Source of the DNA: SZUA-36 sp963801195
GTDB taxonomy: Bacteria > Pseudomonadota > Gammaproteobacteria > Xanthomonadales > SZUA-36
Length of the DNA: 64,000 nt
NCBI GenBank assembly: GCA_963801195.1
Contig: CAWDDX010000005.1
Location: 62,001 to 126,000 of the forward strand
Direction of reading: 5' to 3'
A program made the translations under genes and the position numbers. This document shows, piece after piece, positions 20,262-29,188 of the stretch; positions within the stretch are counted from its first letter, which is position 1, and each line of letters begins with the position of its first letter. The notes below the pieces were generated by a model. That model saw only the letters and a program-made list of their open reading frames with translations. It was not told where the DNA came from and did not search any database.

Positions 20262-21164
20262 ATGAAATCAGCCGATCAAAAACTGGACCGCGGGGGGGTT
20301 ATCGCGGCCTTGTCCGCCTTCGGCTTCTGGGGACTGGTACCCATTTATTACAAGGGTCTGCAGACCGTTGGCGCCTGGGAAGTGCTGGCGCACCGGGTGA
20401 TCTGGTCGGTGCCGTTGCTGGTGATCTTTCTCGCCGTCCGCGACGGCAGGCAATTCTGGAGCAGGTTGCGTCTGCCGATGGCGAGCATCGCCTGGCTGAT
20501 CCTGTCTGGAATGTTGATTTCAGTCAACTGGCTGGTGTTTGTCTGGTCGGTAGCGAACGACCACATACTGGACACCAGCCTGGGTTACTTTGCGACACCG
20601 TTGGTCAGCGTGTTGCTGGGTTACGTTTTTTTGCAGGAGCGTCTGAATCCGCTGCAGATAATCGCGGTGGCAGTGGCGGCTGCCGGTACCATTTACCTCG
20701 GCTGGTTCCTCGGCAGGCCGCCCTGGATCGCCATCGCCCTGGCGCTGTCATTCGGTCTCTACGGCCTGTTGCGCAAACGTCTTGAGGTGGGACCCATGCT
20801 GGGTTTGCTGTGGGAAACTTCATTGATGCTTATCCCTGCACTGGTCTATCTTACATGGTTGCAATCGCAATCCGCGCTGCATTTTATGCACGAAGCCACG
20901 GTCATTGACCTTTTGTTGATGGGTTCCGCGTTTATCACCGTGTTGCCGTTGATCTGGTTCAACATGGCGGCCAAGAAGCTGCCTTTGAGTATCCTGGGTT
21001 TTTTCCAGTACCTGGCACCGAGCATGAGTTTCATGATTGCGGTTTTCCTCTACGGTGAAAAGTTCACAAGCGGGCACGCGGTGGCGTTCAGTTGCATCTG
21101 GCTGGCGCTGGGCCTGGTTTCGATCGAACCGTTCCGGCGCGCGAGGAGGCGTCTGCGTGGCTGA
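20262..21164 (+). CDS. rarD: RarD/EamA-family membrane transporter
   Basis: Inner-membrane protein of 300 residues with about ten hydrophobic helices and two EamA halves, in the RarD subgroup of the drug/metabolite superfamily. GFWGLVPIYYKGL near the N-terminus and LLGYVFLQERLNPLQ after helix 4 are typical. The ATG at 20262 is preferred over the upstream in-frame TTG. RarD was named for a chloramphenicol-sensitivity phenotype; its physiological substrate is not known. The stop overlaps the start of the next hydrolase gene, so the two are coupled. Confidence 0.85.
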   Translation: MKSADQKLDRGGVIAALSAFGFWGLVPIYYKGLQTVGAWEVLAHRVIWSVPLLVIFLAVRDGRQFWSRLRLPMASIAWLILSGMLISVNWLVFVWSVANDHILDTSLGYFATPLVSVLLGYVFLQERLNPLQIIAVAVAAAGTIYLGWFLGRPPWIAIALALSFGLYGLLRKRLEVGPMLGLLWETSLMLIPALVYLTWLQSQSALHFMHEATVIDLLLMGSAFITVLPLIWFNMAAKKLPLSILGFFQYLAPSMSFMIAVFLYGEKFTSGHAVAFSCIWLALGLVSIEPFRRARRRLRG

Positions 21165-21780
21165 TGTCGTTCTCGTACACGGTCTGTGGAACCGGGGTTG
21201 GATGATGGCCTCGATGGCGCGACGTCTGCGCAAGTCTGGCCACCGGGTAAGCGTGTTCAGCTACCCCACGCGCGCTGCGGACCTCGATGGCCATGCGGAT
21301 GCGCTACACGATTTTTTGCATGACAAGCGTGCGCAAGAACTGCACCTGGTCGGCCACAGCATGGGCGGGCTTGTCATCCTGGATATGCTGTCAAGGTATG
21401 ACGACCTGCCGCCGGGCCGGGTTGTCCTGATGGGAACACCCGTCAAGGGCAGCGCCGTGGTCAGGCGAATGGCGAAACTTCCTGGACAGGATTTTATTTT
21501 CGGCAAATCCCGGGAAGACCTGTTAAAGGGCTGCCGCTATTCACCCGAGGGGCGCGAAACCGGCATGATCCGGGGCACGCGGCCTTTCGGCTTCGGACAG
21601 ATTACCGGAAAACACGACGAGCCCAATGATGGCAGTATCCGCGTCAGCGAGACGGAGCTCGAAGGTCTGAAAGACACGGTGGAGCTGGATGTAGCACACT
21701 CTGAAATGCTGGTGTCAAAGAAAGTCGTTGAGCAGGTCGAGTGTTTTTTGTTGACCGGCAGGTTTGAGAAAGACACCTGA
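21157..21780 (+). CDS. Small alpha/beta hydrolase (lipase/esterase-like)
   Basis: Cytosolic-looking 207-residue alpha/beta hydrolase starting at GTG (21157), eight bases after a strong GAGGAGG and overlapping the rarD stop. VADVVLVHGLWNRGW forms the oxyanion-hole strand. The nucleophile elbow is GHSMGG with Ser68. An Asp in GKHDEPNDGSIRVSETEL and the final His in DVAHSEML can complete the triad. It resembles small PGAP1/EstA-like hydrolases. Substrate unknown; no signal peptide. Confidence 0.8.
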   Translation: MADVVLVHGLWNRGWMMASMARRLRKSGHRVSVFSYPTRAADLDGHADALHDFLHDKRAQELHLVGHSMGGLVILDMLSRYDDLPPGRVVLMGTPVKGSAVVRRMAKLPGQDFIFGKSREDLLKGCRYSPEGRETGMIRGTRPFGFGQITGKHDEPNDGSIRVSETELEGLKDTVELDVAHSEMLVSKKVVEQVECFLLTGRFEKDT

Positions 21781-21864
21781 GCGCCCTTTTTTTGCCCCCG
21801 GCTTGTCAGGGTTTCATGATAAAATCCGGCGAATTACATTTCTGATTACCAAGGTAAAAACTTT

Positions 21865-22602
21865 ATGGCAGGTCATTCCAAGTGGGCAAATATCCAGCAC
21901 CGAAAGAAAGCGGTCGATGCCAAGCGCGGCAAGATATTTACCCAGATTAACCGGGTGTTGTCCGTTGCGGCACGCGAAGGGGGCGGCGATCCGGCTATGA
22001 ATCCGGCATTGCGTCTCGCCATCGAGAAGGCCAATGCGGTCAACATGCCCAAGGACAATATTGAGCGCGCGATCAAGAAAGCCACCGGCGATCTCGACGG
22101 CGTAACTTACGAATCGCTCACCTACGAGGGTTATGCTCCCGGTGGCGTCGCGATACTGGTCGAGTGCCTGACCGATAACCGCAACCGGACCGTGGCCGAA
22201 GTGCGTCACGCGTTCAGCAAGCACGGCGGCAACCTGGGAACCGATGGTTCGGTCGCTTACCTTTTCACAAAGGCCGGTGTTTTGAATTTTGCACCCGGCA
22301 CCTCCGAAGAGTTGGTCATGGAAGCCGCACTGGAAGCGGGTGCCGATGATGTGATCGCCGCGGAGGATGACTCTATCGAGGTGATCACCACGCCCGAGGC
22401 GTACGATGATGTCAAGACCGCCCTCGAGGCCGCCGAGTTGGTCCCCGAGAACGCGGAAATCACGATGCGCGCCAGCATCGATGTCGAGCTGGATGTCGAA
22501 AGCGGTGAAAAAGTGTTACGTTTACTGGATGCGCTCGAAGACCTGGATGATACCCAGGATGTATATTCCAACGCCGATATTCCCGATGAGGCCTACAACT
22601 GA
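21865..22602 (+). CDS. yebC: YebC/PmpR-family protein
   Basis: Cytosolic 245-residue protein beginning MAGHSKWANIQHRK, the family hallmark. It has the usual three domains and the central motif YEGYAPGGVAILVE. Family members have been described as transcriptional regulators and, more recently, as ribosome-associated factors that help at proline stretches. The gene lies immediately before ruvC, as in many gammaproteobacteria, and its final bases provide the ruvC ribosome site. Confidence 0.95.
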   Translation: MAGHSKWANIQHRKKAVDAKRGKIFTQINRVLSVAAREGGGDPAMNPALRLAIEKANAVNMPKDNIERAIKKATGDLDGVTYESLTYEGYAPGGVAILVECLTDNRNRTVAEVRHAFSKHGGNLGTDGSVAYLFTKAGVLNFAPGTSEELVMEAALEAGADDVIAAEDDSIEVITTPEAYDDVKTALEAAELVPENAEITMRASIDVELDVESGEKVLRLLDALEDLDDTQDVYSNADIPDEAYN

Positions 22603-23117
22603 ACAACTTATCTACAGCCACACGCATACTCGGTGTCGATCCCGGTTCCCGCATGACCGGGGTGGGTATCATCGAAGTACAGGGTGACCGCGTGGTACCG
22701 GTTTACTTTGATGTGATCAAGGTGGGTGACGGTGAATTTAACCAGCGTCTCGGCATTATCTTTTCCGGGCTTCAGCAATTGATCGGCAAATACCAACCAC
22801 ACCAAGCCGCCATCGAAACGGTCTTTGTCGCCAACAACGCGTCGGCGGCCATCAAGCTGGGGCAGGCCCGCGGCGCCGCCGTATGTGCGGTGATTTCATG
22901 TGGTCTCAAGGTGGCGGAATACAGCCCGCGTTCGGTCAAACAGGCCATCGTCGGTCGCGGTGGTGCCGACAAGGCGCAGGTGCAGCACATGGTCGGATTG
23001 CTGCTTGGCATCAAGGGGCCCATCCAGAACGACGCGGCGGATGCACTGGCCGTGGCCCTGTGTCACCAGAACACATCCCAGACCCTCGCCCGCCTGGCGA
23101 TGGCACAGCAAGTTTAG
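22599..23117 (+). CDS. ruvC: Holliday-junction resolvase RuvC, apparently starting at CTG
   Basis: Nuclease that cuts Holliday junctions positioned by RuvAB. Catalytic Asp14, Glu73, Asp145 and Asp148 are all offset by seven from E. coli Asp7, Glu66, Asp138 and Asp141, so the frame is sound. No ATG, GTG or TTG exists between the in-frame stop at 22587 and the DPG motif. The first ATG (22653) would remove Asp14. CTG at 22599 lies 7 bases after GAGG (22588-22591) and overlaps the yebC stop as CTGA, mirroring the common ATGA coupling. With this start the protein is 172 residues, the normal size. An A-to-C miscall is the alternative. Confidence 0.85.
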   Translation: MNNLSTATRILGVDPGSRMTGVGIIEVQGDRVVPVYFDVIKVGDGEFNQRLGIIFSGLQQLIGKYQPHQAAIETVFVANNASAAIKLGQARGAAVCAVISCGLKVAEYSPRSVKQAIVGRGGADKAQVQHMVGLLLGIKGPIQNDAADALAVALCHQNTSQTLARLAMAQQV

Positions 23118-23121
23118 CAGC

Positions 23122-23730
23122 ATGATCGCACGTCTGTCAGGCATCCTACTGGACAAGACCCCGCCTTTGATGGTCATCGACGTCAATGGTGTCGGTTATG
23201 AAGTCGAGGCGCCCCTCGGTGTGTTTTCCCAACTACCGGAGAACGGCAAACCGGTGGCGGTACTGATCCACCACCACTTTTCACAGGACAGCCAGACACT
23301 CTACGGGTTTGCATCAAATGGTGAGCGCGAGGTGTTCCGCAAGCTGCTCAAGATCAATGGTATCGGCGCCAAGCTGGCGCTGGCGATATTATCGGGTGCC
23401 AGTGCAGAGGAATTGGCCCGATTTGTCGCGATGGGTGATGTGGCCGCCTTGACGCGTTTGCCCGGTATCGGTAAAAAAACGGCAGAACGTATCATCATGG
23501 AATTGCGCGACAAGCTGACAGGAATCAATGTCGGCGCCGGCGGTGGCGCCAGGCCGGTCGGTGCACCGGACGCTACAGATCCGGCCACCGAGGCCGGTCA
23601 CGCACTGGCGTCACTGGGTTACAAGCCCATTGAAGTCAGCCGCATGATCGGCGCCGTGGCCGAGGACGGTATGGACGCCGAGGCCATCATCCGCAAAGCA
23701 TTGCAAACCAGGGTAAAGCCGAATGGTTGA
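23122..23730 (+). CDS. ruvA: Holliday-junction DNA helicase subunit RuvA
   Basis: Tetrameric junction-binding subunit of the RuvAB branch-migration motor. The ATG at 23122 gives MIARLSGILLDK and 202 residues. Domain I is an OB fold (1-64). Domain II has two helix-hairpin-helix motifs (FRKLLKINGIGAKLALAIL and LTRLPGIGKKTAERIIMEL). A Gly/Ala-rich linker precedes domain III (ALASLGYKPIEVSRMI), which contacts RuvB. It follows ruvC by 4 bases and overlaps ruvB by 8. Confidence 0.96.
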   Translation: MIARLSGILLDKTPPLMVIDVNGVGYEVEAPLGVFSQLPENGKPVAVLIHHHFSQDSQTLYGFASNGEREVFRKLLKINGIGAKLALAILSGASAEELARFVAMGDVAALTRLPGIGKKTAERIIMELRDKLTGINVGAGGGARPVGAPDATDPATEAGHALASLGYKPIEVSRMIGAVAEDGMDAEAIIRKALQTRVKPNG

Positions 23731-24769
23731 AACAGACGATCGAATCGTGAACCCGCTGGATACGCCTTCCGACAAGGCCCTCGACGTCACGCTGCGGCCG
23801 AGGACCATGGACGAGTATATCGGCCAGCAGGTCATGCGCGAAAAATTGACTATTTTTCTCGAGGCTGCCCGGCGCCGAAATGAAGCGCTGGACCACGTAT
23901 TGATCTTCGGCCCGCCGGGGCTGGGTAAAACCACGCTGGCCCATGTGATCGCCAATGAAATGGGTGTCAACCTGCGTCAGACCTCCGGACCGGTGCTGGA
24001 GCGCGCCGGTGACCTGGCCGCGCTTTTGACAAACCTGCAACCCGGTGACGTCCTGTTCGTGGATGAAATCCACCGCCTGTCACCGGTGGTCGAAGAGGTG
24101 CTTTACCCGGCGCTGGAGGATTTCCAGCTGGATCTCATGATCGGTGAAGGACCGGCGGCGCGCTCGATCAAGATCGACCTGCCGCATTTTACGCTGGTAG
24201 GTGCCACCACCCGCGCGGGCCTGTTGACCTCACCGTTACGCGACCGTTTTGGTATCGTCGAGCGTCTGGAGTTTTATAGTTCAGAGGAATTGCAGCAGAT
24301 CGTGAGACGGTCTTCCGGTATCTTGAATATCCCATGCGATGATGAAGGCTCGATGGGCATCGCCAGCCGCGCACGCGGTACGCCGCGTATCGCAAACCGC
24401 CTGTTGCGGCGCGTACGGGATTTCGCCGAAGTCCGGGGTGATGGCCTGATCAACGGTGAGATCGCCCGGGGCGCGATGGAAATGTTAAAAGTGGATGCGA
24501 GTGGTTTTGATACCATGGACCGGCGTCTGTTGAGGTTGATCATAGACAATTTTGACGGTGGTCCGGTGGGTATCGAAAGCATAGCCGCAGCCTTGTCCGA
24601 GGAACGCGGAACCGTGGAAGACGTGCTTGAGCCGTTCCTGATCCAGCAGGGTTACATTACGCGAACATCGAGAGGACGAATGGTGACGGCCAAGGCTTAC
24701 TTGCATTTTGGACTGGAACAACCCGGCAGGGATAATCGCGGTGCAGCCGATTTATTTTCCGGCAAATAA
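23723..24769 (+). CDS. ruvB: Holliday-junction branch-migration ATPase RuvB
   Basis: AAA+ hexameric motor that drives branch migration with RuvA. Of 348 residues, Walker A GPPGLGKT lies at 63-70, followed by Walker B LFVDEIHRL, sensor 1 LVGATTRAG and the arginine finger region SPLRDRFGIVERL. The C-terminal winged helix has FLIQQGYITRTSRGRM. It overlaps ruvA and is followed by ybgC-tol genes, the standard order. Complete. Confidence 0.97.
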   Translation: MVETDDRIVNPLDTPSDKALDVTLRPRTMDEYIGQQVMREKLTIFLEAARRRNEALDHVLIFGPPGLGKTTLAHVIANEMGVNLRQTSGPVLERAGDLAALLTNLQPGDVLFVDEIHRLSPVVEEVLYPALEDFQLDLMIGEGPAARSIKIDLPHFTLVGATTRAGLLTSPLRDRFGIVERLEFYSSEELQQIVRRSSGILNIPCDDEGSMGIASRARGTPRIANRLLRRVRDFAEVRGDGLINGEIARGAMEMLKVDASGFDTMDRRLLRLIIDNFDGGPVGIESIAAALSEERGTVEDVLEPFLIQQGYITRTSRGRMVTAKAYLHFGLEQPGRDNRGAADLFSGK

Positions 24770-24838
24770 CCCCATTTGGCGTTTTATGACGTATTTACCC
24801 TGGCAAATGATGAAGCTTTCGGCCAAGCAGGACCCATC

Positions 24839-25258
24839 ATGAATTCCTTTGTATGGAAGGTGCGGGTTTACTGGGAAGACACCGATGCTGGCGGCGTGGT
24901 TTACCACTCGCGCTACCTGAATTTTTTTGAGCGCGCACGCACCGAGTGGCTACGGGAAAAAGGTGTACACCAGGCGCAACTGGCAAAGGAAGAAAACGCG
25001 CTCTTTGCCATCCGCCACATGGATATCGATTTTCTCCAGGCCGCGCGTCTGGATGATGAATTGGAGATCTCGGTGTCCAATGTCAGAACGGGTGGTGTAA
25101 GGATGACGTTTGACCAGGATATGACCCGTTGCTCAGACCGGAAACCGGTGGCGACAGCAAGATTAATCGCAGTTTGCCTCACGGCAGACACATTCAAACC
25201 AACCCGAATGCCCCGATGGATCAGGGGCTTAACAGGACCTGACAAATATGCAAAGTGA
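24839..25258 (+). CDS. ybgC: Acyl-CoA thioesterase YbgC of the Tol-Pal cluster
   Basis: Hot-dog-fold thioesterase of 139 residues. The ATG at 24839 gives MNSFVWKVRVYWEDTDAGGV, the standard start, so the longer frame from 24776 is not used. The 4-hydroxybenzoyl-CoA thioesterase motif EDTDAGGVVYHSRYLNFFER holds the catalytic Asp16. It heads the tol-pal cluster and overlaps tolQ by 11 bases. In E. coli YbgC hydrolyses short acyl-CoA or acyl-ACP and is tied to phospholipid metabolism. Confidence 0.93.
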   Translation: MNSFVWKVRVYWEDTDAGGVVYHSRYLNFFERARTEWLREKGVHQAQLAKEENALFAIRHMDIDFLQAARLDDELEISVSNVRTGGVRMTFDQDMTRCSDRKPVATARLIAVCLTADTFKPTRMPRWIRGLTGPDKYAK

Positions 25259-25931
25259 CTTACAAATCTGGCAACTGGTATTCCAGGCCAGCTGGATGGT
25301 TAAAGGGGTGATGTTGATCCTGCTGGCGGCGTCGGTGTCATCCTGGATGATCATTTTCCGCAAACGCATGGCCCTGGCCGCCGCAGAAAAAGGCGCTGAA
25401 GCGTTTGAAGAACGGTTCTGGTCAGGAACCGATCTGACAAAGCTCTATGAAACGGTCAGCCGCAACAACAACGGTGAGGGTCTGGAGCAGATTTTTGAGT
25501 CCGGGTTCAAGGAATTCACCCGTATGCGCGAGCAGGGACGAATGACTCCAGCTGTACTCGTGGAGGCCGCCCAGCGCGGTATGCGCATCGCGCAAGTCCG
25601 GGAATCAGACCGCCTGGAAGACAAACTCAGCTACCTTGCAACCGTGGGCTCAACCAGCCCGTATATCGGTTTATTCGGCACCGTCTGGGGCATCATGACA
25701 TCGTTCCACCAACTGGCAAATGTCAACCAGGCAACCATCGCGATGGTGGCGCCGGGTATTTCTGAAGCCCTGATCGCAACCGCAATGGGCCTGTTTGCAG
25801 CAATCCCGGCCGTGATTGCCTACAACCGCTATTCAAACCAGGTGGAACGTCTCGAGACGCGTTATGAAAATTTCACCGAGGAATTTTCCAGCATCCTGCA
25901 GCGCCAGGCACATGCGATCGTGAATTCCTGA
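25248..25931 (+). CDS. tolQ: Tol-Pal system proton channel subunit TolQ
   Basis: Inner-membrane component of the TolQR motor, a relative of ExbB and MotA. The 227 residues show three membrane helices at about 13-35, 128-155 and 165-190, with the large cytoplasmic loop between the first two. LATVGSTSPYIGLFGTVWGIM and ISEALIATAMGLFAAIPAVIAYN are the conserved TolQ segments. It is translationally coupled to ybgC and followed by tolR after 14 bases. Confidence 0.95.
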   Translation: MQSDLQIWQLVFQASWMVKGVMLILLAASVSSWMIIFRKRMALAAAEKGAEAFEERFWSGTDLTKLYETVSRNNNGEGLEQIFESGFKEFTRMREQGRMTPAVLVEAAQRGMRIAQVRESDRLEDKLSYLATVGSTSPYIGLFGTVWGIMTSFHQLANVNQATIAMVAPGISEALIATAMGLFAAIPAVIAYNRYSNQVERLETRYENFTEEFSSILQRQAHAIVNS

Positions 25932-25945
25932 GGCTTTGACAGGCT

Positions 25946-26407
25946 ATGAAGACGAAACGTAACAAACGCCGGCCGATGTCCGAAATCAACGTGGTTCCCT
26001 ATATCGACGTGATGCTGGTATTACTCGTCATCTTCATGATCACCGCACCGTTGTTGAATCTCGGCGTTGAAGTCGATCTTCCAAAGGCGGATGCCGAACC
26101 GCTGGACAGCCAGCAAAACGAGGAACCGATGGTTGTCACCGTTCTGACCAACGGTGACCTGTACCTGAATGCCGGTGGTGAAGCGAGTGGCGTATCGAGC
26201 GGTCTGATTGACCCGGAAACCCTGGTGACAACCGTATCCGCCATCGTCCGCCGCAACCCTGAAATACAGGTGTTGGTGGCCGGTGACAAGGCGGTTGGTT
26301 ACGGCCACATCTACGCCGCGATGGTGTTGTTACAAAAGGCAGGGGTGACAAAAGTAGGTCTGATGAGCGACCCGCTCGAATCCCTTGAGGGTCAGGGCGG
26401 AGGCTGA
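25946..26407 (+). CDS. tolR: Tol-Pal system protein TolR
   Basis: Single-span inner-membrane partner of TolQ, related to ExbD. After a basic N-terminus (MKTKRNKRRPMSEINVVPY) comes one helix carrying the proton-path aspartate Asp21 (YIDVMLVLLVIFMI). A periplasmic domain of about 110 residues ends with AMVLLQKAGVTKVGLMSDP. Total 153 residues, as usual for the family. Confidence 0.95.
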   Translation: MKTKRNKRRPMSEINVVPYIDVMLVLLVIFMITAPLLNLGVEVDLPKADAEPLDSQQNEEPMVVTVLTNGDLYLNAGGEASGVSSGLIDPETLVTTVSAIVRRNPEIQVLVAGDKAVGYGHIYAAMVLLQKAGVTKVGLMSDPLESLEGQGGG

Positions 26408-26414
26408 TCGTTGC

Positions 26415-27302
26415 ATGCGCGAAGTTTGGGCACAAACCAAAGCATTTACCCTGGCCGTCGCCGTTCATGTTTTAATGGCAGCACTGGTTGTGCTCGGCAC
26501 AATGACATGGAAGCCATTCAAGCCGCCCGCGTTGACCGGCATGACCATCGAGGCCGTCATGGTGGACACCGGTGCGATCAAGAAGCGTCGCGAGCAGGCG
26601 GAACGGGAGGCGCAAAAAGCAGCCGAACAAAAGGCTGCAAAGGAACGCCGGGAAAAGGAACTCAAGGCCCGCCAGGAGCGGGAGAAGCGCGAAAAACTCG
26701 AGCAGGAAGCAGCCGAGAAACAGCGCCAGAAAGAACAGGCAGAGAAAAAACGGCAGGAGGATCTGCGGCTCCAGGAATTGCGCAAAAAGCAGGAGCAGGA
26801 CCGTCTGGAACGACAGAAAAAGCAACAGGCGGAACTCGAACAGGTACGTAAAAAGCGCGAAGAAGCCGAGCGTCAGCGTAAAATTGAAGAAGAGCGTCTG
26901 AAGCAACTGGATGCGCGCAGGAAAGCCGAGGCCGAAGCCCAGAAACAGGCCAGGGCCGAGGCCGATCTCCGTCAGCAACTGGCCAATGAGCAGGCCCAGT
27001 TCAGGGCCGGCCAGCTTGCCACCAAGGGTGACGAATACTACGCGGCAATCCAGACACAGGTGACCAACAACTGGTACCGGCCACCGACCACACGGCCGGG
27101 TTTGAGATGCCGCTTGAAGATCGTGCAAATACCGGGCGGTGAGGTCATTTCAGCGGCCATCGCCGGCACCTGCAATGCCGATGAAGCCACCCGGCGCTCC
27201 CTGATCGCGGCGGTGGAACGTGCCGGCACTCTGCCTTATCGTGGTTTTGAAGAAGTATTTGAACGCGAGATTGATTTCATATTCACTTATGACGATGATT
27301 AA
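26415..27302 (+). CDS. tolA: Tol-Pal envelope protein TolA
   Basis: Bridges the TolQR motor to Pal and TolB across the periplasm. The ATG at 26415 gives MREVWAQTKAFTLAVAVH and a membrane anchor at about 10-30, with 295 residues in total. Domain II (about 55-205) is a long Lys/Glu/Arg/Gln/Ala coiled coil. Domain III (about 210-295) is the compact C-terminal domain that contacts TolB/Pal (YYAAIQTQVTNNWYRP). The upstream open frame that includes the tolR end is not used. TolA starts 8 bases after tolR. Confidence 0.93.
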   Translation: MREVWAQTKAFTLAVAVHVLMAALVVLGTMTWKPFKPPALTGMTIEAVMVDTGAIKKRREQAEREAQKAAEQKAAKERREKELKARQEREKREKLEQEAAEKQRQKEQAEKKRQEDLRLQELRKKQEQDRLERQKKQQAELEQVRKKREEAERQRKIEEERLKQLDARRKAEAEAQKQARAEADLRQQLANEQAQFRAGQLATKGDEYYAAIQTQVTNNWYRPPTTRPGLRCRLKIVQIPGGEVISAAIAGTCNADEATRRSLIAAVERAGTLPYRGFEEVFEREIDFIFTYDDD

Positions 27303-27306
27303 AACT

Positions 27307-28599
27307 ATGCAAAAAATTATTTACACCCTTTTATTTCTTTTCGTTTCACAACTGGCCCAGGCCAAGCTTGAAATCGAAATCATCCAGGGCAACGCCAGTG
27401 CGCTGCCCATCGCGATCATACCAATGCAATGGCGGGCCTCGGATCCCCCTCCCGAAACAAGTGTGTCGGAAGTCGTATCCTCAGATTTATACCGTTCGGG
27501 GTTGTTCGACCCGCTGGATGAACAAGATATGGTTGACAGGCCGATCGATGCGGAGTCGATCCGCTACGGCACCTGGCGTCTGTTGAAGGTCGATTACATC
27601 GTCATTGGACAGGTGAAGGACGCAGCGGGCGGAAATGGTTACGATATCGCCTACCAGTTATTCGATGTGCACACACAAGAAGCGTTGCTGTCGCAAATTA
27701 CCACGGTTGGTTTTGGCGATCTTCGTTTTGGCGCGCACCGGGTCGCGGACGCCATCTATGAAAAATTGACCGGTGTTCCAGGCGCATTTTCGACGCGAAT
27801 CGCCTACATCTCCGCAACGGGCGAGGGAAAAGTTCAGAATTACCAGTTATTCGTAGCGGATGCAGATGGTTTCAATCCGCAGGCTGTCGTCGGATCACCT
27901 GAACCGCTTTTGTCACCCAACTGGTCCCCGGATGGCCAAAAGCTGGCTTACGTGTCGTTTGAAAAAGGGAATTCGGCCATTTACGTTCAAAATGTAGCCA
28001 CCGGTCAGCGGGAACTGGTGTCTTCCGGCAAAGGTATCAACGGCGCGCCGGCATTCTCTCCGGATGGTCGTTACCTGGCCATGACCCTGTCCGTATCGGG
28101 TAACCCGGAAATATACATTCGCGACCTCGCCACCGGCCAAAAACGCCAGTTGACCCAGCACTGGGCGATCGACACGGAAGCGGCCTGGGCGCCCGATAGC
28201 CAGTCGCTGTATTTCACCTCCGATCGTGGTGGAAAACCGCAGATTTACAAAGTCCCGGTAACCGGCGGAAACCCAAGCCGCGTAACGCTGGAAGGCGAAT
28301 ACAACGCACGTGCAAGTATTTCTCCTGATGGAACACGAATTGCTGTGGCACACGGGCGGGGAAACGAGTATCGTATAGCAGTTCTGGATATAGATACTGG
28401 GCGTATGAGAATACTGACGCCGGGCGTGCTGGATGAGTCACCCAGCTTCGCACCGAATGGCAGCATGATACTATACGCCACACGCGAAGGTACCAGGGGC
28501 GTACTTTCGGCAGTTTCTGTTGATGGAAATGTCCGGCAACGGTTGATATTGGCCGAAGGTGACGTAAGAGAACCGGCATGGTCACCCGTTATCAGGTAA
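27307..28599 (+). CDS. tolB: Periplasmic Tol-Pal protein TolB
   Basis: Periplasmic protein that switches between Pal and TolA. The ATG at 27307, 5 bases after the tolA stop, gives a clean signal peptide with predicted cleavage after QLAQA. The mature N-terminal domain (about 20-160) binds partners. The C-terminal six-bladed beta-propeller (about 170-430) shows repeated PDG units such as SPNWSPDGQKLAYVS and ASISPDGTRIAV. The 430 residues match the family. Confidence 0.95.
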   Translation: MQKIIYTLLFLFVSQLAQAKLEIEIIQGNASALPIAIIPMQWRASDPPPETSVSEVVSSDLYRSGLFDPLDEQDMVDRPIDAESIRYGTWRLLKVDYIVIGQVKDAAGGNGYDIAYQLFDVHTQEALLSQITTVGFGDLRFGAHRVADAIYEKLTGVPGAFSTRIAYISATGEGKVQNYQLFVADADGFNPQAVVGSPEPLLSPNWSPDGQKLAYVSFEKGNSAIYVQNVATGQRELVSSGKGINGAPAFSPDGRYLAMTLSVSGNPEIYIRDLATGQKRQLTQHWAIDTEAAWAPDSQSLYFTSDRGGKPQIYKVPVTGGNPSRVTLEGEYNARASISPDGTRIAVAHGRGNEYRIAVLDIDTGRMRILTPGVLDESPSFAPNGSMILYATREGTRGVLSAVSVDGNVRQRLILAEGDVREPAWSPVIR

Positions 28600-28654
28600 A
28601 ATTGGCACAGAATATAAAACATGAGTTTTTAAAAATTATTTCCTGGAGGAAAAA

Positions 28655-29188
28655 ATGAATACCACTTGGCGCGTCATACTTGCCCTTGTTATTGCCGTTT
28701 CCATATCTGCCTGTAAAACGACAGAGCCGGCAACCGATACATCCGCTACAGATACCACGACTACCAAGCCAACGACGGATGTCACCACCGCCGCTGCCCC
28801 CGATCCGCGTGATTACACGGATGCGAGGAATTTCGACAATAGCGAGAGTCTCCTGTCCAAACGGGTCATTTACTTTGATTTCGATAAATCAGAAGTCAAA
28901 TCAGAGTACCGTCCCATCGTCGCTGCTCACGCAGCTTATATTTCTGCACATAACAGTGCCCGCGTAACACTCGAAGGTCATGCGGACGAGCGTGGAACAC
29001 GCGAGTACAACCTCGGTCTCGGCGAACGCCGCGGCAACTCGGTTTCCGGTCTGCTTTCCGCCGGCGGCGCCATGAGCGGCCAGCTGGATGTAGTCAGCTA
29101 CGGCGAAGAGCGTCCCGTGTGCAGGGTCAGTGATGAAAACTGCTGGTGGCAGAATCGTCGCGTGGAGATCGTTTACACGGCGAGATAA
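28655..29188 (+). CDS. pal: Peptidoglycan-associated lipoprotein Pal
   Basis: Outer-membrane lipoprotein that grips peptidoglycan. The ATG follows a strong GGAGG. The signal ends in the lipobox ISAC with lipidated Cys20. A Thr/Ala-rich linker (about 21-55) precedes the OmpA-like domain (about 65-177): VIYFDFDKSEVKSEY, then LEGHADERGTREYNLGLGERR, which holds the diaminopimelate-binding Asp and Arg. The 177 residues are typical. Confidence 0.96.
   Translation: MNTTWRVILALVIAVSISACKTTEPATDTSATDTTTTKPTTDVTTAAAPDPRDYTDARNFDNSESLLSKRVIYFDFDKSEVKSEYRPIVAAHAAYISAHNSARVTLEGHADERGTREYNLGLGERRGNSVSGLLSAGGAMSGQLDVVSYGEERPVCRVSDENCWWQNRRVEIVYTAR

Noticed and set aside
22406..22687. Frame over the yebC/ruvC junction starting MRPTTEQL from ATG 22586
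   Set aside because: It would need a frameshift to reach RuvC, whereas the CTG frame is continuous and keeps all catalytic residues.
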